Of a stretch of 17,688 bases of DNA, positions 1 through 7,658 are shown piece after piece. Position numbers and translations under genes: made by a program. How positions within the stretch are numbered: position 1 is the stretch's first letter; each line of letters begins with the position of its first letter. The notes under the pieces were generated by a model. It searched no databases and was not told the DNA's origin. It worked only from the letters and a program-made list of their open reading frames with translations. Source of the stretch: an uncultured Chloroflexota bacterium (lineage in GTDB: Bacteria; Chloroflexota; Dehalococcoidia; CAUJGQ01); NCBI GenBank assembly GCA_937879875.1, contig CALFMN010000066.1, positions 1-17,688 on the forward strand. Direction: 5' to 3'.

Positions 1-45
1 GATTTCTGCCTGTCTCGTGGGCTCGGAGATGTGTATAAGAGACAG
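1..45 (+). other. Illumina Nextera i7 adapter (not genomic)
   Basis: Bases 1-3 (GAT) match the end of the P7 primer. Bases 4-11 (TTCTGCCT) match the Nextera N703 index as written in the primer. Bases 12-45 match the Nextera read-2 transposase adapter, ending with the 19-base Tn5 mosaic end AGATGTGTATAAGAGACAG at 27-45. The order P7, index, adapter, mosaic end is that of a library molecule, so genomic DNA begins at 46. The left edge of the window is a library artefact. Confidence 0.97.
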
Positions 46-72
46 GGGCGGGGGGATGGGGGCCCGCGCCTG

Positions 73-1518
73 CTACTTCACCTTGCAACTGCCGATCTGC
101 GGCACCTCGGCCGCGGGCACGGTCTGAAGGATGTCTTCCTTCTGGCCGTGCTCCTGGATGATGTAGACGTTCATGCGGCCCTGGTGGTCGTTCTTGTTCA
201 TGATCATCGGCCCGGTAGGCGAGTCCGGCCCCTGCGGCATGTTCAGGTTCTCGAAGGCGGCGATCCACTTCTGGGTGTCAGCCTTGCCGTTGACCTTGCC
301 AGCATCGCCGGCGGCGCGGATCGACATCACCGCCATGTACGCCGTGTATCCGTGCACGCCGATTGTGACGCGCTCCGGCGGGGCGAACTTCTTCCAGTCG
401 GCGTCGAACTGCGCGTCGTAGGTGTTGCCGGGAATGCCGTCGGTCGGATGGATCGTCACGCCGATGCTGCCGTCCACGGCGTCGGGCGCGGTGCCGCCGA
501 AGAAGTCCTTGCTCGCCTGCGTCGTGATCGCGACCTTCTTATTGATGCCGAACTGCTGGATCGCGCCCATGATGCGCACCAGGTCGGCGCCGCCGAAGGC
601 CACCACCAGGCCGTTGATCGAGCCGTCGGTCGGGATCTTGCTGACGTAGGGCGAGACGTTCGATTCGTTCAGCGGCACGGGAATCTCCACCGTGACCGAG
701 CCGCCGAGCTTGCCGAGCGAGTCTTTGTACGCCTTGAGCTGCGACTGGCCGAAGGCGTAGTCGGCGTACATCACGCCCCACTTCGTGCCGGCGCTCTTGA
801 CCAGGTAGCTCGACTCCGGGTCCGTGGTCTGGTTGGCGGTCGGCGCCACGCGGAAGGAGAACTTGTTGCAGGCGGTACTGGTGAACACGTCGCTGGCACA
901 GCCGGTGGCCGAGACGTAGACGACGCCGAGCTGCGGCGCCTGCTGCTCCACGGCCAGACATTCGTTGCTGCCGACTCCGCCCATCAGCACATCGACATTG
1001 TCCTGCTGGACCAGCTCGCGCGCCAGGCGCACCGCTTCGGCAGGGTCGGTCTTCGGGTCGGCGTAGACGGCCTCGACCTTGTGGCCGTTGATGCCGCCCG
1101 TGGCGTTGATGTGCTGGATCGCGAAGTCGACGCCGAGCTTCATGTAGTTGCCCTCGTTGGCGAAGGCGCCGGTCAGGTCGGCCAGCACGCCGATCTTGAT
1201 CGGGCTGCCCGTCGCCTGTACCTGCGCTTGTGGCGTCTGCGTCGGACCGGAAGGCGCAGCGGCACCCGGCGAGCCGGAGGGAGCCGCCGTCCCAGCGGCG
1301 GCCGTACCCGCCGCCTTTGAAGGCGAGGCGGCAGCGGTGCCAGCGGCAGACGATGCCGAGGCCGGCGCGGCGGCGCTTGCCGCTTTGGTGGCCGTCGCGG
1401 CCTTGTTGTTATTCGAATTGTTGTTGCTCGAGCTGCAGGCGATCAGCAGCAGCGCGGGCAGCCCCACAAGCAGCAGGCGCGCCGGCGCACGCCGAAATCT
1501 CCGGATGGCCAGATCCAT
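73..1518 (-). CDS. ABC transporter substrate-binding lipoprotein, LivJ/LivK type
   Basis: Extracytoplasmic binding protein of a branched-chain-amino-acid-type (HAAT) importer, 481 aa. The ATG at 1518 is preceded by GGGAGG six bases upstream, so I prefer it to an upstream start that would add 29 residues. Residues 1-28 form a lipoprotein signal (Arg-rich n-region, Leu-rich core, lipobox LIAC with Cys28). Residues 29-105 are a low-complexity Ser/Asn then Ala/Thr/Ser/Pro tether. The periplasmic-binding fold (Peripla_BP_6 type) starts at about residue 106 with SPIKIGVLADLTGAF and continues to the end, with NVDVLMGGVGSNECLAV and YADYAFGQSQ typical of the family. It is the last gene of the livGFHM block, 95 bases after livM. 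The family binds amino acids but also aromatic acids, amides and urea. The neighbouring aromatic-cleavage enzymes make an aromatic ligand plausible, but this is inference. Confidence 0.93.
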   Translation of the reverse strand: MDLAIRRFRRAPARLLLVGLPALLLIACSSSNNNSNNNKAATATKAASAAAPASASSAAGTAAASPSKAAGTAAAGTAAPSGSPGAAAPSGPTQTPQAQVQATGSPIKIGVLADLTGAFANEGNYMKLGVDFAIQHINATGGINGHKVEAVYADPKTDPAEAVRLARELVQQDNVDVLMGGVGSNECLAVEQQAPQLGVVYVSATGCASDVFTSTACNKFSFRVAPTANQTTDPESSYLVKSAGTKWGVMYADYAFGQSQLKAYKDSLGKLGGSVTVEIPVPLNESNVSPYVSKIPTDGSINGLVVAFGGADLVRIMGAIQQFGINKKVAITTQASKDFFGGTAPDAVDGSIGVTIHPTDGIPGNTYDAQFDADWKKFAPPERVTIGVHGYTAYMAVMSIRAAGDAGKVNGKADTQKWIAAFENLNMPQGPDSPTGPMIMNKNDHQGRMNVYIIQEHGQKEDILQTVPAAEVPQIGSCKVK

Positions 1519-1613
1519 GCCCTGCCTCCCTGTTTTGCAGCGCCGTCGCGTCCACAGGCGGCGGCGTGACTCCCGGATACTGCCAGCCTCGCTCGACCCG
1601 CGCAAGCGTGCGC

Positions 1614-2705
1614 CTACAGGTCGCGCGCATCCTCGCTCGCCCGCAGCCCGGCGGCCGCCTCGGGCTCGGTCTCGTCGCCGCCGGTGCGCGTGAACAGGCC
1701 GAGCACGTACGAGCGCAGCCCGCCGCCGATGCCGCGCAGCCCCCGCGTTCGCGCCCGCCGGTAGAGCCCGACAACGCCGTCATCGGGCATCAGAAAGACG
1801 ATGGCGATCAGCGCCACGCCAATGAAGAGCTGCGAGTCGGTGCTGTGCCGGCTGATCGTCTCGGAGATGTTGCGAAAGCCGGCGGCGCCGATCAGCGGGC
1901 CGAGAATGCTGTCCACGCCGCCGACGAGCGCGTAGAGCAGACCGTTGAGCGAGTAGTTCAGGCCGACCAGATCCTGCGAGACGAACTGGTTGTCGAGCGC
2001 CAGCAGCCAGCCGCCGGCCGCGGCGACGAAGCCGGAGAGCAGGGTCAGCGCCATGCGGTACTGGCTGACCTCATACCCCATCGCGGCGGCGCGCAGCGGG
2101 TTCTGGCCGATGGCGCGGATCGCGCGGCCGAACTGCGAGCTGAGCGCGTACCAGCAGACGGCGCAGACGAACAGCGTCACACCCAGCACCAGATAGTAGA
2201 AGCCATTGCCCTGAATCGGGTTCTGGCCAAACGAGAGGTGCAGGCCGCCCTTGAGCACGAGGCCGTTGTCGCCGCCGGTCAGCCTGGTGAGGAAGTTGGG
2301 CACCTCGAAGAAGGCCAGCGTCGTTAAAAAGGTCAGCATCATGTACTGAATGCCGGAAGCCACGATCGCGAAAATGCCGAACAGCACCGAGACCGCCAGC
2401 CCGGCGGCGATACCGAACAGCGGCAGCAGCACGGGGTTGGTGACGCCGTGCTGCGTGGCGATCGCAACCGCATAGGCGCTCACGCCGAACGTTGCGCCCA
2501 CGCCGATGTTGAACAGCCGCGCGTAGCCGGTGATCAGCGCCACGGAGAGTCCGAGCAGGCCGAAGATCAGATACAGCGCCAGCTTCTGCGACAGATAGCC
2601 GCCCTTCAGCGGCGGCACGGCGACGAGCGCAAGCACGAGCAGCGCCAGCAGGCCGCCTTGCAGCCAGATCGGCGTCGAGCGCAGCCTGCCGCCGGCCTTG
2701 ATCAT
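1614..2705 (-). CDS. livM: Branched-chain-amino-acid-type ABC permease, LivM family
   Basis: Inner-membrane permease subunit of 363 aa, the usual size for LivM. It has many hydrophobic helices, starting at about residue 18 (LLALLVLALVAVPPL). The LivM-type loop GYARLFNIGVGATFGVSAYA lies in the N-terminal third, and the cytoplasmic coupling segment FGRAIRAIGQNPLRAAAMGY lies past the middle. Near the C-terminus GVDSILGPLIGAA is the usual family motif, here with S in place of the more common T. In most LivM proteins the first loop reads like LSLGQAAFFGIGAY, so the Gln is missing here, a mild divergence. The ATG at 2705 has GGAG about ten bases upstream. It pairs with LivH and the LivG/LivF ATPases encoded just upstream. 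The C-terminal 50 residues are Arg/Glu rich and cytoplasmic. Confidence 0.93.
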   Translation of the reverse strand: MIKAGGRLRSTPIWLQGGLLALLVLALVAVPPLKGGYLSQKLALYLIFGLLGLSVALITGYARLFNIGVGATFGVSAYAVAIATQHGVTNPVLLPLFGIAAGLAVSVLFGIFAIVASGIQYMMLTFLTTLAFFEVPNFLTRLTGGDNGLVLKGGLHLSFGQNPIQGNGFYYLVLGVTLFVCAVCWYALSSQFGRAIRAIGQNPLRAAAMGYEVSQYRMALTLLSGFVAAAGGWLLALDNQFVSQDLVGLNYSLNGLLYALVGGVDSILGPLIGAAGFRNISETISRHSTDSQLFIGVALIAIVFLMPDDGVVGLYRRARTRGLRGIGGGLRSYVLGLFTRTGGDETEPEAAAGLRASEDARDL

Positions 2706-2745
2706 CGCGCCTGCTCCGACATTGACACTACCGCCTTCACCACCG

Positions 2746-3621
2746 CTACAGCCGCGCCAGGGCGCTCTGCCGGCGCGAGCGCACCATCAGCAACACGATC
2801 ACGACGGCGATCGCGAGCAGCTTCACCGCGACCGGCGAAAGCGAGACCGAACCGTACGTGATCGAGCCCAGCGACTCGATCTCGCCCAGCAGCACGGCGA
2901 TCAGCGCCGCGCCCATGAAGTTGCCCATGCCGCCCGCGACGACGACGATGAAGGCGTTGAGAATCACGTCGCCGCCGACCGTGGGATAGACGCCGCTGAT
3001 CGGCGCGAGCAGGCTGCCGCCGATGCCGGCCAGCGCCGAGCTGGCCGCGAACGCGAGCCAGTAGACGCGCGGCACCGGCACGCCCAGCACCGCGGCCATC
3101 GAGCGGTTCTGCGCCACGGCCCGCAGCCAGATGCCCCACTTCGCGTACTTCAGGTAGTAGAACGCCCCGACCAGGATCGCCGCCGACACCACGATGATGA
3201 TCAGGCTGTAGACCGGATATTGCACCGAGCCGATGTTGATGTGCGCCGAAAGTGGCTCTTCGACCGGCTTGGTATCGCCGCCGAACGTGCGCGTCGCCCA
3301 CTGCTGCAAGATCAGGCTGAGGCCGAGCGTGGCCAGCACCGTCGAGGTCAGCGCGCGGTCCAGCAGCGGCCGCACCAGCAGCAGCAGCATGATCAGCCCG
3401 CCGACGCCGACCACCAGCCCCGCAAGTACCACGCTGATCACGAAGCTGTGCGTCTTCGGCAACGTCCACCAGAGCACGTAGCCGCCGAGCATGTAGAAGT
3501 CGCCGTGGGCGAAGTTGATGATGTCGAGCACGCCGAACATCAGCGCAAGGCCCGAAGCGACCAGTGCCAGCGAGAGGCCGACGACGAGTCCGTTCAGCGC
3601 TTGCAAGATGAACTCGTTCAC
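2746..3621 (-). CDS. livH: Branched-chain-amino-acid-type ABC permease, LivH family
   Basis: Second permease subunit, 291 aa, full length for LivH. It begins MNEFILQALNGLVVGLSLAL and carries the family signature GVLDIINFAHGDFYMLGGY at about residues 30-48. The coupling segment WLRAVAQNRSMAAVLGV lies mid-protein and GGMGNFMGAALIAVLLGEIE near the end. Around eight membrane segments are visible. It starts with GTG at 3621, and that codon overlaps the TGA of livF in a GTGA junction (3618-3621), which indicates translational coupling. It forms the transmembrane pore together with LivM. Confidence 0.94.
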   Translation of the reverse strand: MNEFILQALNGLVVGLSLALVASGLALMFGVLDIINFAHGDFYMLGGYVLWWTLPKTHSFVISVVLAGLVVGVGGLIMLLLLVRPLLDRALTSTVLATLGLSLILQQWATRTFGGDTKPVEEPLSAHINIGSVQYPVYSLIIIVVSAAILVGAFYYLKYAKWGIWLRAVAQNRSMAAVLGVPVPRVYWLAFAASSALAGIGGSLLAPISGVYPTVGGDVILNAFIVVVAGGMGNFMGAALIAVLLGEIESLGSITYGSVSLSPVAVKLLAIAVVIVLLMVRSRRQSALARL

Positions 3622-4361
3622 GCCGTCGTCGCCTCCGCGGCCGGCGCCGGCATTGCCGCCGCCGCGCCCAGATAGGCGGCGGCGAGCGCGTCGGGGCTGG
3701 CGAACTCCTCCGGTCGGTAGACGCCGGTGATCAGGCCGCGGTCCATGACGTACAGCCGCGTGCAGACGCGGCGCAACAACTCATACGAAGCGTCCACCAG
3801 CAGGATGGCGTTGCCGCCCTCGGCCGCGCGGGCGAGCGCCTCGCCCACGTGCGCGACGAACATCGGCATCAGCCCTTCGCTCGGCTCGTCCACCAGCAGC
3901 AGCCGCGGCCGCAGCGCCAGCCCGCGCGCCAGCGACAGGATCTTCTGCTGCCCGCCGCTGAGCGTGCCGGCCATTTGCTCGCGCCGCTCTTGCAGAATCG
4001 GAAAGAGGGTGTAGGCCGCCTCGAGACAGCGCTGCTGATCACCGCCGCTTTGCAAGAAGGCGCCGATGCGGATGTTCTCCTCCACACTCATGTCGGGGAA
4101 AACGGCGCGTTCCTCGGGCACGTAGCCCATGCCGAGCGCGGCGCGGCGGTGCGTGGCCAGCCTGGAGATCTCCCGGCCGTCAAAGCGGATCTGGCCCCGC
4201 ATGTGGCGCAGCAGGCCGATGATCGCCTTCAGCGTCGTCGTCTTGCCGACGCCGTTGCGTCCGATCAGCCCCACGGCCTCACCCGCGCCGACCTCAAGCG
4301 ACACGCCCTGCACGATGTGGCTCTTGCCGTAGTAGACGTGCAGGTCGCGCAGCTCAAACAT
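3618..4361 (-). CDS. livF: ABC transporter ATP-binding protein, LivF family
   Basis: Cytoplasmic ATPase of 247 aa powering the importer. Walker A is GRNGVGKT (34-41), the Q-loop region YVPEER (80-85), the signature LSGGQQ (134-139) and Walker B LLLVDEPSEGL (154-164). The LivF-type VPE in the Q-loop, together with gene order, separates it from LivG. The switch (H-loop) region, which in LivF proteins usually reads VEQN, reads LLVDASYELL here (from 187), so both usual polar residues are replaced. The rest of the protein looks intact, and the C-terminus is an Ala/Pro-rich tail. Its start overlaps the livG stop by eight bases (4354-4361) and its stop overlaps the livH start, so translation of the three genes is probably coupled. 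Confidence 0.94.
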   Translation of the reverse strand: MFELRDLHVYYGKSHIVQGVSLEVGAGEAVGLIGRNGVGKTTTLKAIIGLLRHMRGQIRFDGREISRLATHRRAALGMGYVPEERAVFPDMSVEENIRIGAFLQSGGDQQRCLEAAYTLFPILQERREQMAGTLSGGQQKILSLARGLALRPRLLLVDEPSEGLMPMFVAHVGEALARAAEGGNAILLVDASYELLRRVCTRLYVMDRGLITGVYRPEEFASPDALAAAYLGAAAAMPAPAAEATTA

Positions 4362-5166
4362 CGTGCAGCCCCCGCAGGAAGACGCGCTGCACCTCGGGCG
4401 CCTCGAACACCTGCTCCGGCGTGCCCTCGATCAGCTTGCGGCCCTCACTGAAGGCCGTAACCGTATCCGCCACGGTCCGCACCAGATGCACGTCGTGCTC
4501 CACCATCAGCACGGCGGTTGTCGTGGCCACCTGGCGCAGCAGCTCGGCCAGGTTCTGGCGCTCGTGCGGGCTCATGCCGGAGGAGGGCTCGTCCAGCAAA
4601 AGCACGCGCGGTCTAGCTCCCAGGGCGATCGCGACTTCGAGCTGGCGCTGCTGGCCGTGCGCGAGCTGGCCCGCCAGGGCCTCAGCGCGGCCGTCCAGTC
4701 CGACGCGGCCGAGGATCTCGTGCGCCAGTGCTATATCGTCGGCGCGGCTGCTTGGCCGCAGCAGCCGCAGCATGCCGCGCCGCGCCTGCACCGCCATCAC
4801 CACGTTTTCGAGGCAGGTGAAGGTTGCCAGCACGCTGGTGAGCTGGAAGGAGCGGCCGATGCCGGCGCGGGCGCGATGCGCGGGCTTGCTGGCGCCGAGC
4901 GGGCGGCCTTCGAACAATACCTCGCCTTCGGTCGGCAGGATTTGGCCGCCGAGCAGGTTCAGCACCGTGGTCTTGCCGGCGCCATTCGGGCCGACGAGCG
5001 CGTGAATGCGCCGGTCGAACACGTCGAGATCGACGCTGTCCACGGCCTTGAAGCGGCCGTAGAGCTTCGAGACGCCGCGCGCCGACAGCACGGCCTCGCC
5101 CGCCGGGCCGGATCGTCCGGCCGCCCCCGCCTCGTGTCCCTGCTGCGTGACGGACGCCAGCACCAT
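4354..5166 (-). CDS. livG: ABC transporter ATP-binding protein, LivG family
   Basis: First gene of the transporter block: the second ATPase, about 270 aa. It shows Walker A GPNGAGKT, the Q-loop FQLT, the signature LAHGQQRQLE (LSHG in most LivG), Walker B VLLLDEPSSGM and a normal H-loop VEHDVHLV. The LivG-type insertion around RSFQLTSVLATFTCLENVVMAVQA is present. The start is uncertain. A strong AGGAGG at 5168-5173 lies only one base before the ATG at 5166 and four before an in-frame GTG at 5163. A further in-frame GTG at 5187 has no ribosome site. The first 25 residues are variable, so function is unaffected. Upstream, 5188-5423 contains no gene, only hairpins. Confidence 0.93.
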   Translation of the reverse strand: MVLASVTQQGHEAGAAGRSGPAGEAVLSARGVSKLYGRFKAVDSVDLDVFDRRIHALVGPNGAGKTTVLNLLGGQILPTEGEVLFEGRPLGASKPAHRARAGIGRSFQLTSVLATFTCLENVVMAVQARRGMLRLLRPSSRADDIALAHEILGRVGLDGRAEALAGQLAHGQQRQLEVAIALGARPRVLLLDEPSSGMSPHERQNLAELLRQVATTTAVLMVEHDVHLVRTVADTVTAFSEGRKLIEGTPEQVFEAPEVQRVFLRGLHDV

Positions 5167-5293
5167 GCCTCCTGCGTTTTCGGCCACCGAACCGCAACGC
5201 GGCGCCGTTCGCGGGCTGTGGCGGCAAGCATACGCTTGCGCGGCGGTAGTGCCAACGGCCGCGCGCCTACCCCTGCCTCGCCCTTGGGCTCGG

Positions 5294-5393
5294 CTGTCCC
5301 CTCCCCGCAGGGGAGGGGTTTTGCGAGAGCTATCGATCGTCCTCGGATCAACCCTTCCCCTGTGGGGAAGGGACAGGTTTCGCTTGCGAAACC
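5294..5393. repeat. Cluster of three palindromes between the dioxygenase gene and livG
   Basis: Within the 236-base gene-free stretch 5188-5423 there are three perfect hairpins. The first is CCCCTCCCC / GGGGAGGGG (5298-5306 and 5310-5318). The second is CCCTTCCCC / GGGGAAGGG (5352-5360 and 5364-5372). The third is GGTTTCGC / GCGAAACC (5376-5383 and 5386-5393). In addition CTGTCCCCTCCCC (5294-5306) and GGGGAAGGGACAG (5364-5376) match as an outer imperfect inverted repeat, 12 of 13 bases. None is followed by a T-run on either strand, so I do not call an intrinsic terminator. They may stabilise mRNA or be repeat-element copies. They separate the enzyme genes from the transporter genes. Confidence 0.8.
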
Positions 5394-5423
5394 AGGGATA
5401 GGCCCGCCGGGGTTAGGCGCGAC

Positions 5424-6470
5424 TCAGGACCAGGTGCCGAAGCACCAGCCGCCGCCCGTGCCCGCGGGTGTGCGGTAGCCGGGCAGGTAGTCGATCAACT
5501 TGAAGTCGAGATGCTCCATCGCGCCGGCCGCGGTGATCCAGTTGCGCGTCTCCGACGTGGCCGAGTCGAGCCGGTTGCGCGGCAGCGAGGAGAGCAGCTC
5601 GCCGTCTTTCTCCTGCATGCCGCGGATCACCATGCGGTCCAGCTCCTCGTCCACGACGAAGTGGCTGAGACCGCCCGAAGCGACGACTGCCACGCGCTTG
5701 TCCGCGTCCCACGCCTCGATCGCGGCGCGCAGCGCCTTGCCCAGCGCATAGCAGCGGTGCGGCGTCGGCTGGTTCGGCGGATAGCAGGTGTTTTGCAGCA
5801 ACGGCACGATCGGCCGTACGTTGCCGTTCATGATGCGCCGCACCACGAAGCTGTAGCCGTGCGGCATGCCCTGCGGCTTTGTCTGCGTCTCGCGCACGCG
5901 GTCGACGTAGCCCGCCGGGCCGATGCGGCCGCCGTACTCGTCGCGCAGGTAGCGCATGTGCGCGATGTCGAAGTCGACGTCGATCAAATACTCGATCAGG
6001 TGCTTGCCGAGCGCCGAATCGACGGGGACATCGACCTCTTTGTCGCCGTAGCCCCAGGACGCCGCCTTCATCACATCCGGCGCCGAGTCGGAGAAGCGGC
6101 GCGGCAGGATGCGCAGCGACTCGCCCCAGTAGACGGCGAACGAGGGCATATTGTCGTCGAACAGGATCTCGTCCTGGTCATCGCTGATAATCACGACGGC
6201 ATCGGGCGCGGCCCGCGCCAGCGTCTGCTCCAGCGTGCCGATCGCCTTCTGCGCCCGCGCATATTGGTCATTGAACTGTTCCGGCGTAGCCTTCGTGGCG
6301 ATCGCCGGGTCGGCCCGCGCCAGCAATTCGTCGTACGTCAGGCGCACTCCTTCGGGCGTCAGCAACTCGGGATTGTTGCGGTCGCGCTTCGCGTACTCCG
6401 GCCACATCTCCGCCGGCAAACTGAGCAGTGGCGTATGCGACGTGCCGATGCCAAGAACGATCTCCGCCAT
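5424..6470 (-). CDS. Class III (LigB-type) extradiol ring-cleavage dioxygenase
   Basis: Predicted Fe(II) dioxygenase of 348 aa that opens an aromatic ring next to a hydroxyl group. By comparison with LigB of protocatechuate 4,5-dioxygenase, GIGTSHTP gives iron ligand His12, SETRNWITAAGAM gives the ligand Glu307, MPHGYSF (His204) matches LigB His127, and SGGLSHF (His270) matches catalytic LigB His195. The block CYPPNQPTPHRCYALGKALR matches LigB TYPPPSGKRCFALG. The second iron ligand (His61 in LigB, in YNDH) aligns with Gln99 in ISDDQDE, which is unusual. It is longer than LigB (about 300 aa) because of an extra segment near residues 20-75. Start ATG 6470 has AGGGGG upstream. It lies downstream of the amidohydrolase on the same strand. 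Protocatechuate, gallate, aminophenol or another catechol-like acid are all possible substrates; the sequence does not decide. Confidence 0.88.
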   Translation of the reverse strand: MAEIVLGIGTSHTPLLSLPAEMWPEYAKRDRNNPELLTPEGVRLTYDELLARADPAIATKATPEQFNDQYARAQKAIGTLEQTLARAAPDAVVIISDDQDEILFDDNMPSFAVYWGESLRILPRRFSDSAPDVMKAASWGYGDKEVDVPVDSALGKHLIEYLIDVDFDIAHMRYLRDEYGGRIGPAGYVDRVRETQTKPQGMPHGYSFVVRRIMNGNVRPIVPLLQNTCYPPNQPTPHRCYALGKALRAAIEAWDADKRVAVVASGGLSHFVVDEELDRMVIRGMQEKDGELLSSLPRNRLDSATSETRNWITAAGAMEHLDFKLIDYLPGYRTPAGTGGGWCFGTWS

Positions 6471-6553
6471 CGCGTGCCCCCTATTCCAAGTCCTTTTGCC
6501 GCGCGGTCAACAAACGGGCGGCAAGCTCATATGCAAAACAAGTGCCACAGCTT

Positions 6554-6608
6554 CCCCCTCCCCATCTGAGATCGCGCTCTGCGCGATGTGAAAGACATGG
6601 AGAGGGGG
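6554..6608. repeat. Nested palindromic repeat, copy A
   Basis: This sits in the 158-base gap between the amidohydrolase and dioxygenase genes. An outer inverted repeat CCCCCTCCCCAT (6554-6565) and ATGGAGAGGGGG (6597-6608) matches at 11 of 12 bases. It encloses a perfect inner hairpin ATCGCGC-tct-GCGCGAT (6571-6587). The same inner hairpin and the same pyrimidine/purine outer arms recur in copy B at 9884-9948. The right flank continues as GCCAGGGGGTGAGG to 6620, a sequence style seen in dispersed repeats of several GC-rich genomes. Confidence 0.85.
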
Positions 6609-6628
6609 CCAGGGGGTGAGGCCAGCGG

Positions 6629-7630
6629 TTACACGCGCGCCGGCACCTTGAAGCGCGTGAAAACCTTGCGCGCGTTCTCCTCGAAGATCATGCGCTTATC
6701 CTGCTCGGAGAGAAAAGCGATGCCCTCGATCACGGGCTTCAAATCGTCGAGCCACTTGCCCGTCTTCGGATCTTTGGCCGAGCCGCTGCCGGGCTTCTCC
6801 GTACCGAACATGCACCGGTCCGGCCCGCAGATCTTGAACAGCAGCTCCAGCGACTCCTGGTTGTAGAGGATTGTGTCGAAGTAGAGCTTGCGCAGGTCGT
6901 CGTCGAAGCTGTCGGTCCCGTCACCCTGGCGCCAGTGGTGCGCCCGCCAGCGGCCGATCTGATACGGCACCGAGCCGCCGCCGTGCGAGACGATCAGCTT
7001 CAGCTTCGGGAAGGTTTGCAGCACGCCGCGGTCGATCAGCGACATGACGGCGATGCCCTCTTCGGTGATGAAGTGGTTGCTGTACGACTCGCGGCCGTTC
7101 TTGCAGGCCGAAGAGTGGATCAGCGCCGGCACATCCAGCTCGACCAGCTTCTCGTAGAGCGGGAACCAGTACTCATCACCCAGCGGCGGGGTCTGGCCGT
7201 CGCCCTCGCCCGGATCGGGGTTGAGCAGGCAGCCGACGAAGCCGAGCTGGTTGATGCAACGCTCTAGCTCCTCCAGACAGTCGCTGACCGGCGCCCCGGC
7301 CACCTGCGGCAGGCCGCACATACCGCCAAGGCGATCCGGATGCGCTTTGACCTCGCGTCCGATCGTGTTGTTGATCGCCTCCAGCCACCAATGCACGAGC
7401 TTGCCCGGCTTCATGCTGTGCTGCATCTGGAACGGGCGCGGTGAAATGAACTGCACGTCGGTGCCGACCGAGTCCATCGTGGCGATGTTGGACTGTGCCG
7501 ATTTTTCCAGTGCCTCGTCGCTGATGCCGGGGTTGCCTTTGCCATGATGACCGCCGCTGGAGTTCAGCATCAGGCCGAAGGCGTACAGCTCCGGCGGCGC
7601 GACGACATGGGCGTGAACGTCGATGATCAT
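6629..7630 (-). CDS. Amidohydrolase-family hydratase/decarboxylase, LigJ/ACMSD-like
   Basis: Metal-dependent TIM-barrel protein of 333 aa. Metal-binding positions visible are His6 and His8 (MIIDVHAH), His172 (PALIHSS), His216 (IVSHGGGSVPYQIGR) and Glu278 in FGTEKPG. The block LGFVGCLLNPDPGEGDG, followed by TPPLGDEYWFPLYEKLVEL, closely resembles 4-oxalomesaconate hydratase LigJ, where GFVAINLNPDP precedes TSPPL and a WYPIYEKM motif, and SPRPFQMQHS matches LigJ SPRASFMAHH. The closest characterised role is therefore hydration of the gallate/protocatechuate ring-cleavage product. Related ACMSD enzymes instead decarboxylate an aminocarboxymuconate semialdehyde, which would fit the RidA neighbour. 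The ATG at 7630 has GGAGGAAGAGG upstream. The ridA-like gene precedes it by 28 bases, so co-transcription is likely. Confidence 0.88.
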   Translation of the reverse strand: MIIDVHAHVVAPPELYAFGLMLNSSGGHHGKGNPGISDEALEKSAQSNIATMDSVGTDVQFISPRPFQMQHSMKPGKLVHWWLEAINNTIGREVKAHPDRLGGMCGLPQVAGAPVSDCLEELERCINQLGFVGCLLNPDPGEGDGQTPPLGDEYWFPLYEKLVELDVPALIHSSACKNGRESYSNHFITEEGIAVMSLIDRGVLQTFPKLKLIVSHGGGSVPYQIGRWRAHHWRQGDGTDSFDDDLRKLYFDTILYNQESLELLFKICGPDRCMFGTEKPGSGSAKDPKTGKWLDDLKPVIEGIAFLSEQDKRMIFEENARKVFTRFKVPARV

Positions 7631-7658
7631 GGCCTCTTCCTCCGGATGAAAGGCCGTG

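Noticed and set aside
31..1320. Long plus-strand open frame of 429 codons starting at 31
   Set aside because: It begins inside the adapter and is antisense to the binding-protein gene; its His/Arg/Asp-rich translation is typical of a GC-rich shadow frame.
73..5166. Simple assignment of the importer to leucine/isoleucine/valine
   Set aside because: The family covers many substrates, and the adjacent aromatic-degradation genes make amino acids only one option, so no substrate is named.
5298..5318. Intrinsic terminator at the GC hairpin upstream of livG
   Set aside because: The only T-rich tract next to it (TTTT after 5318) is too short and on the plus strand, where no gene ends; on the minus strand there is none.
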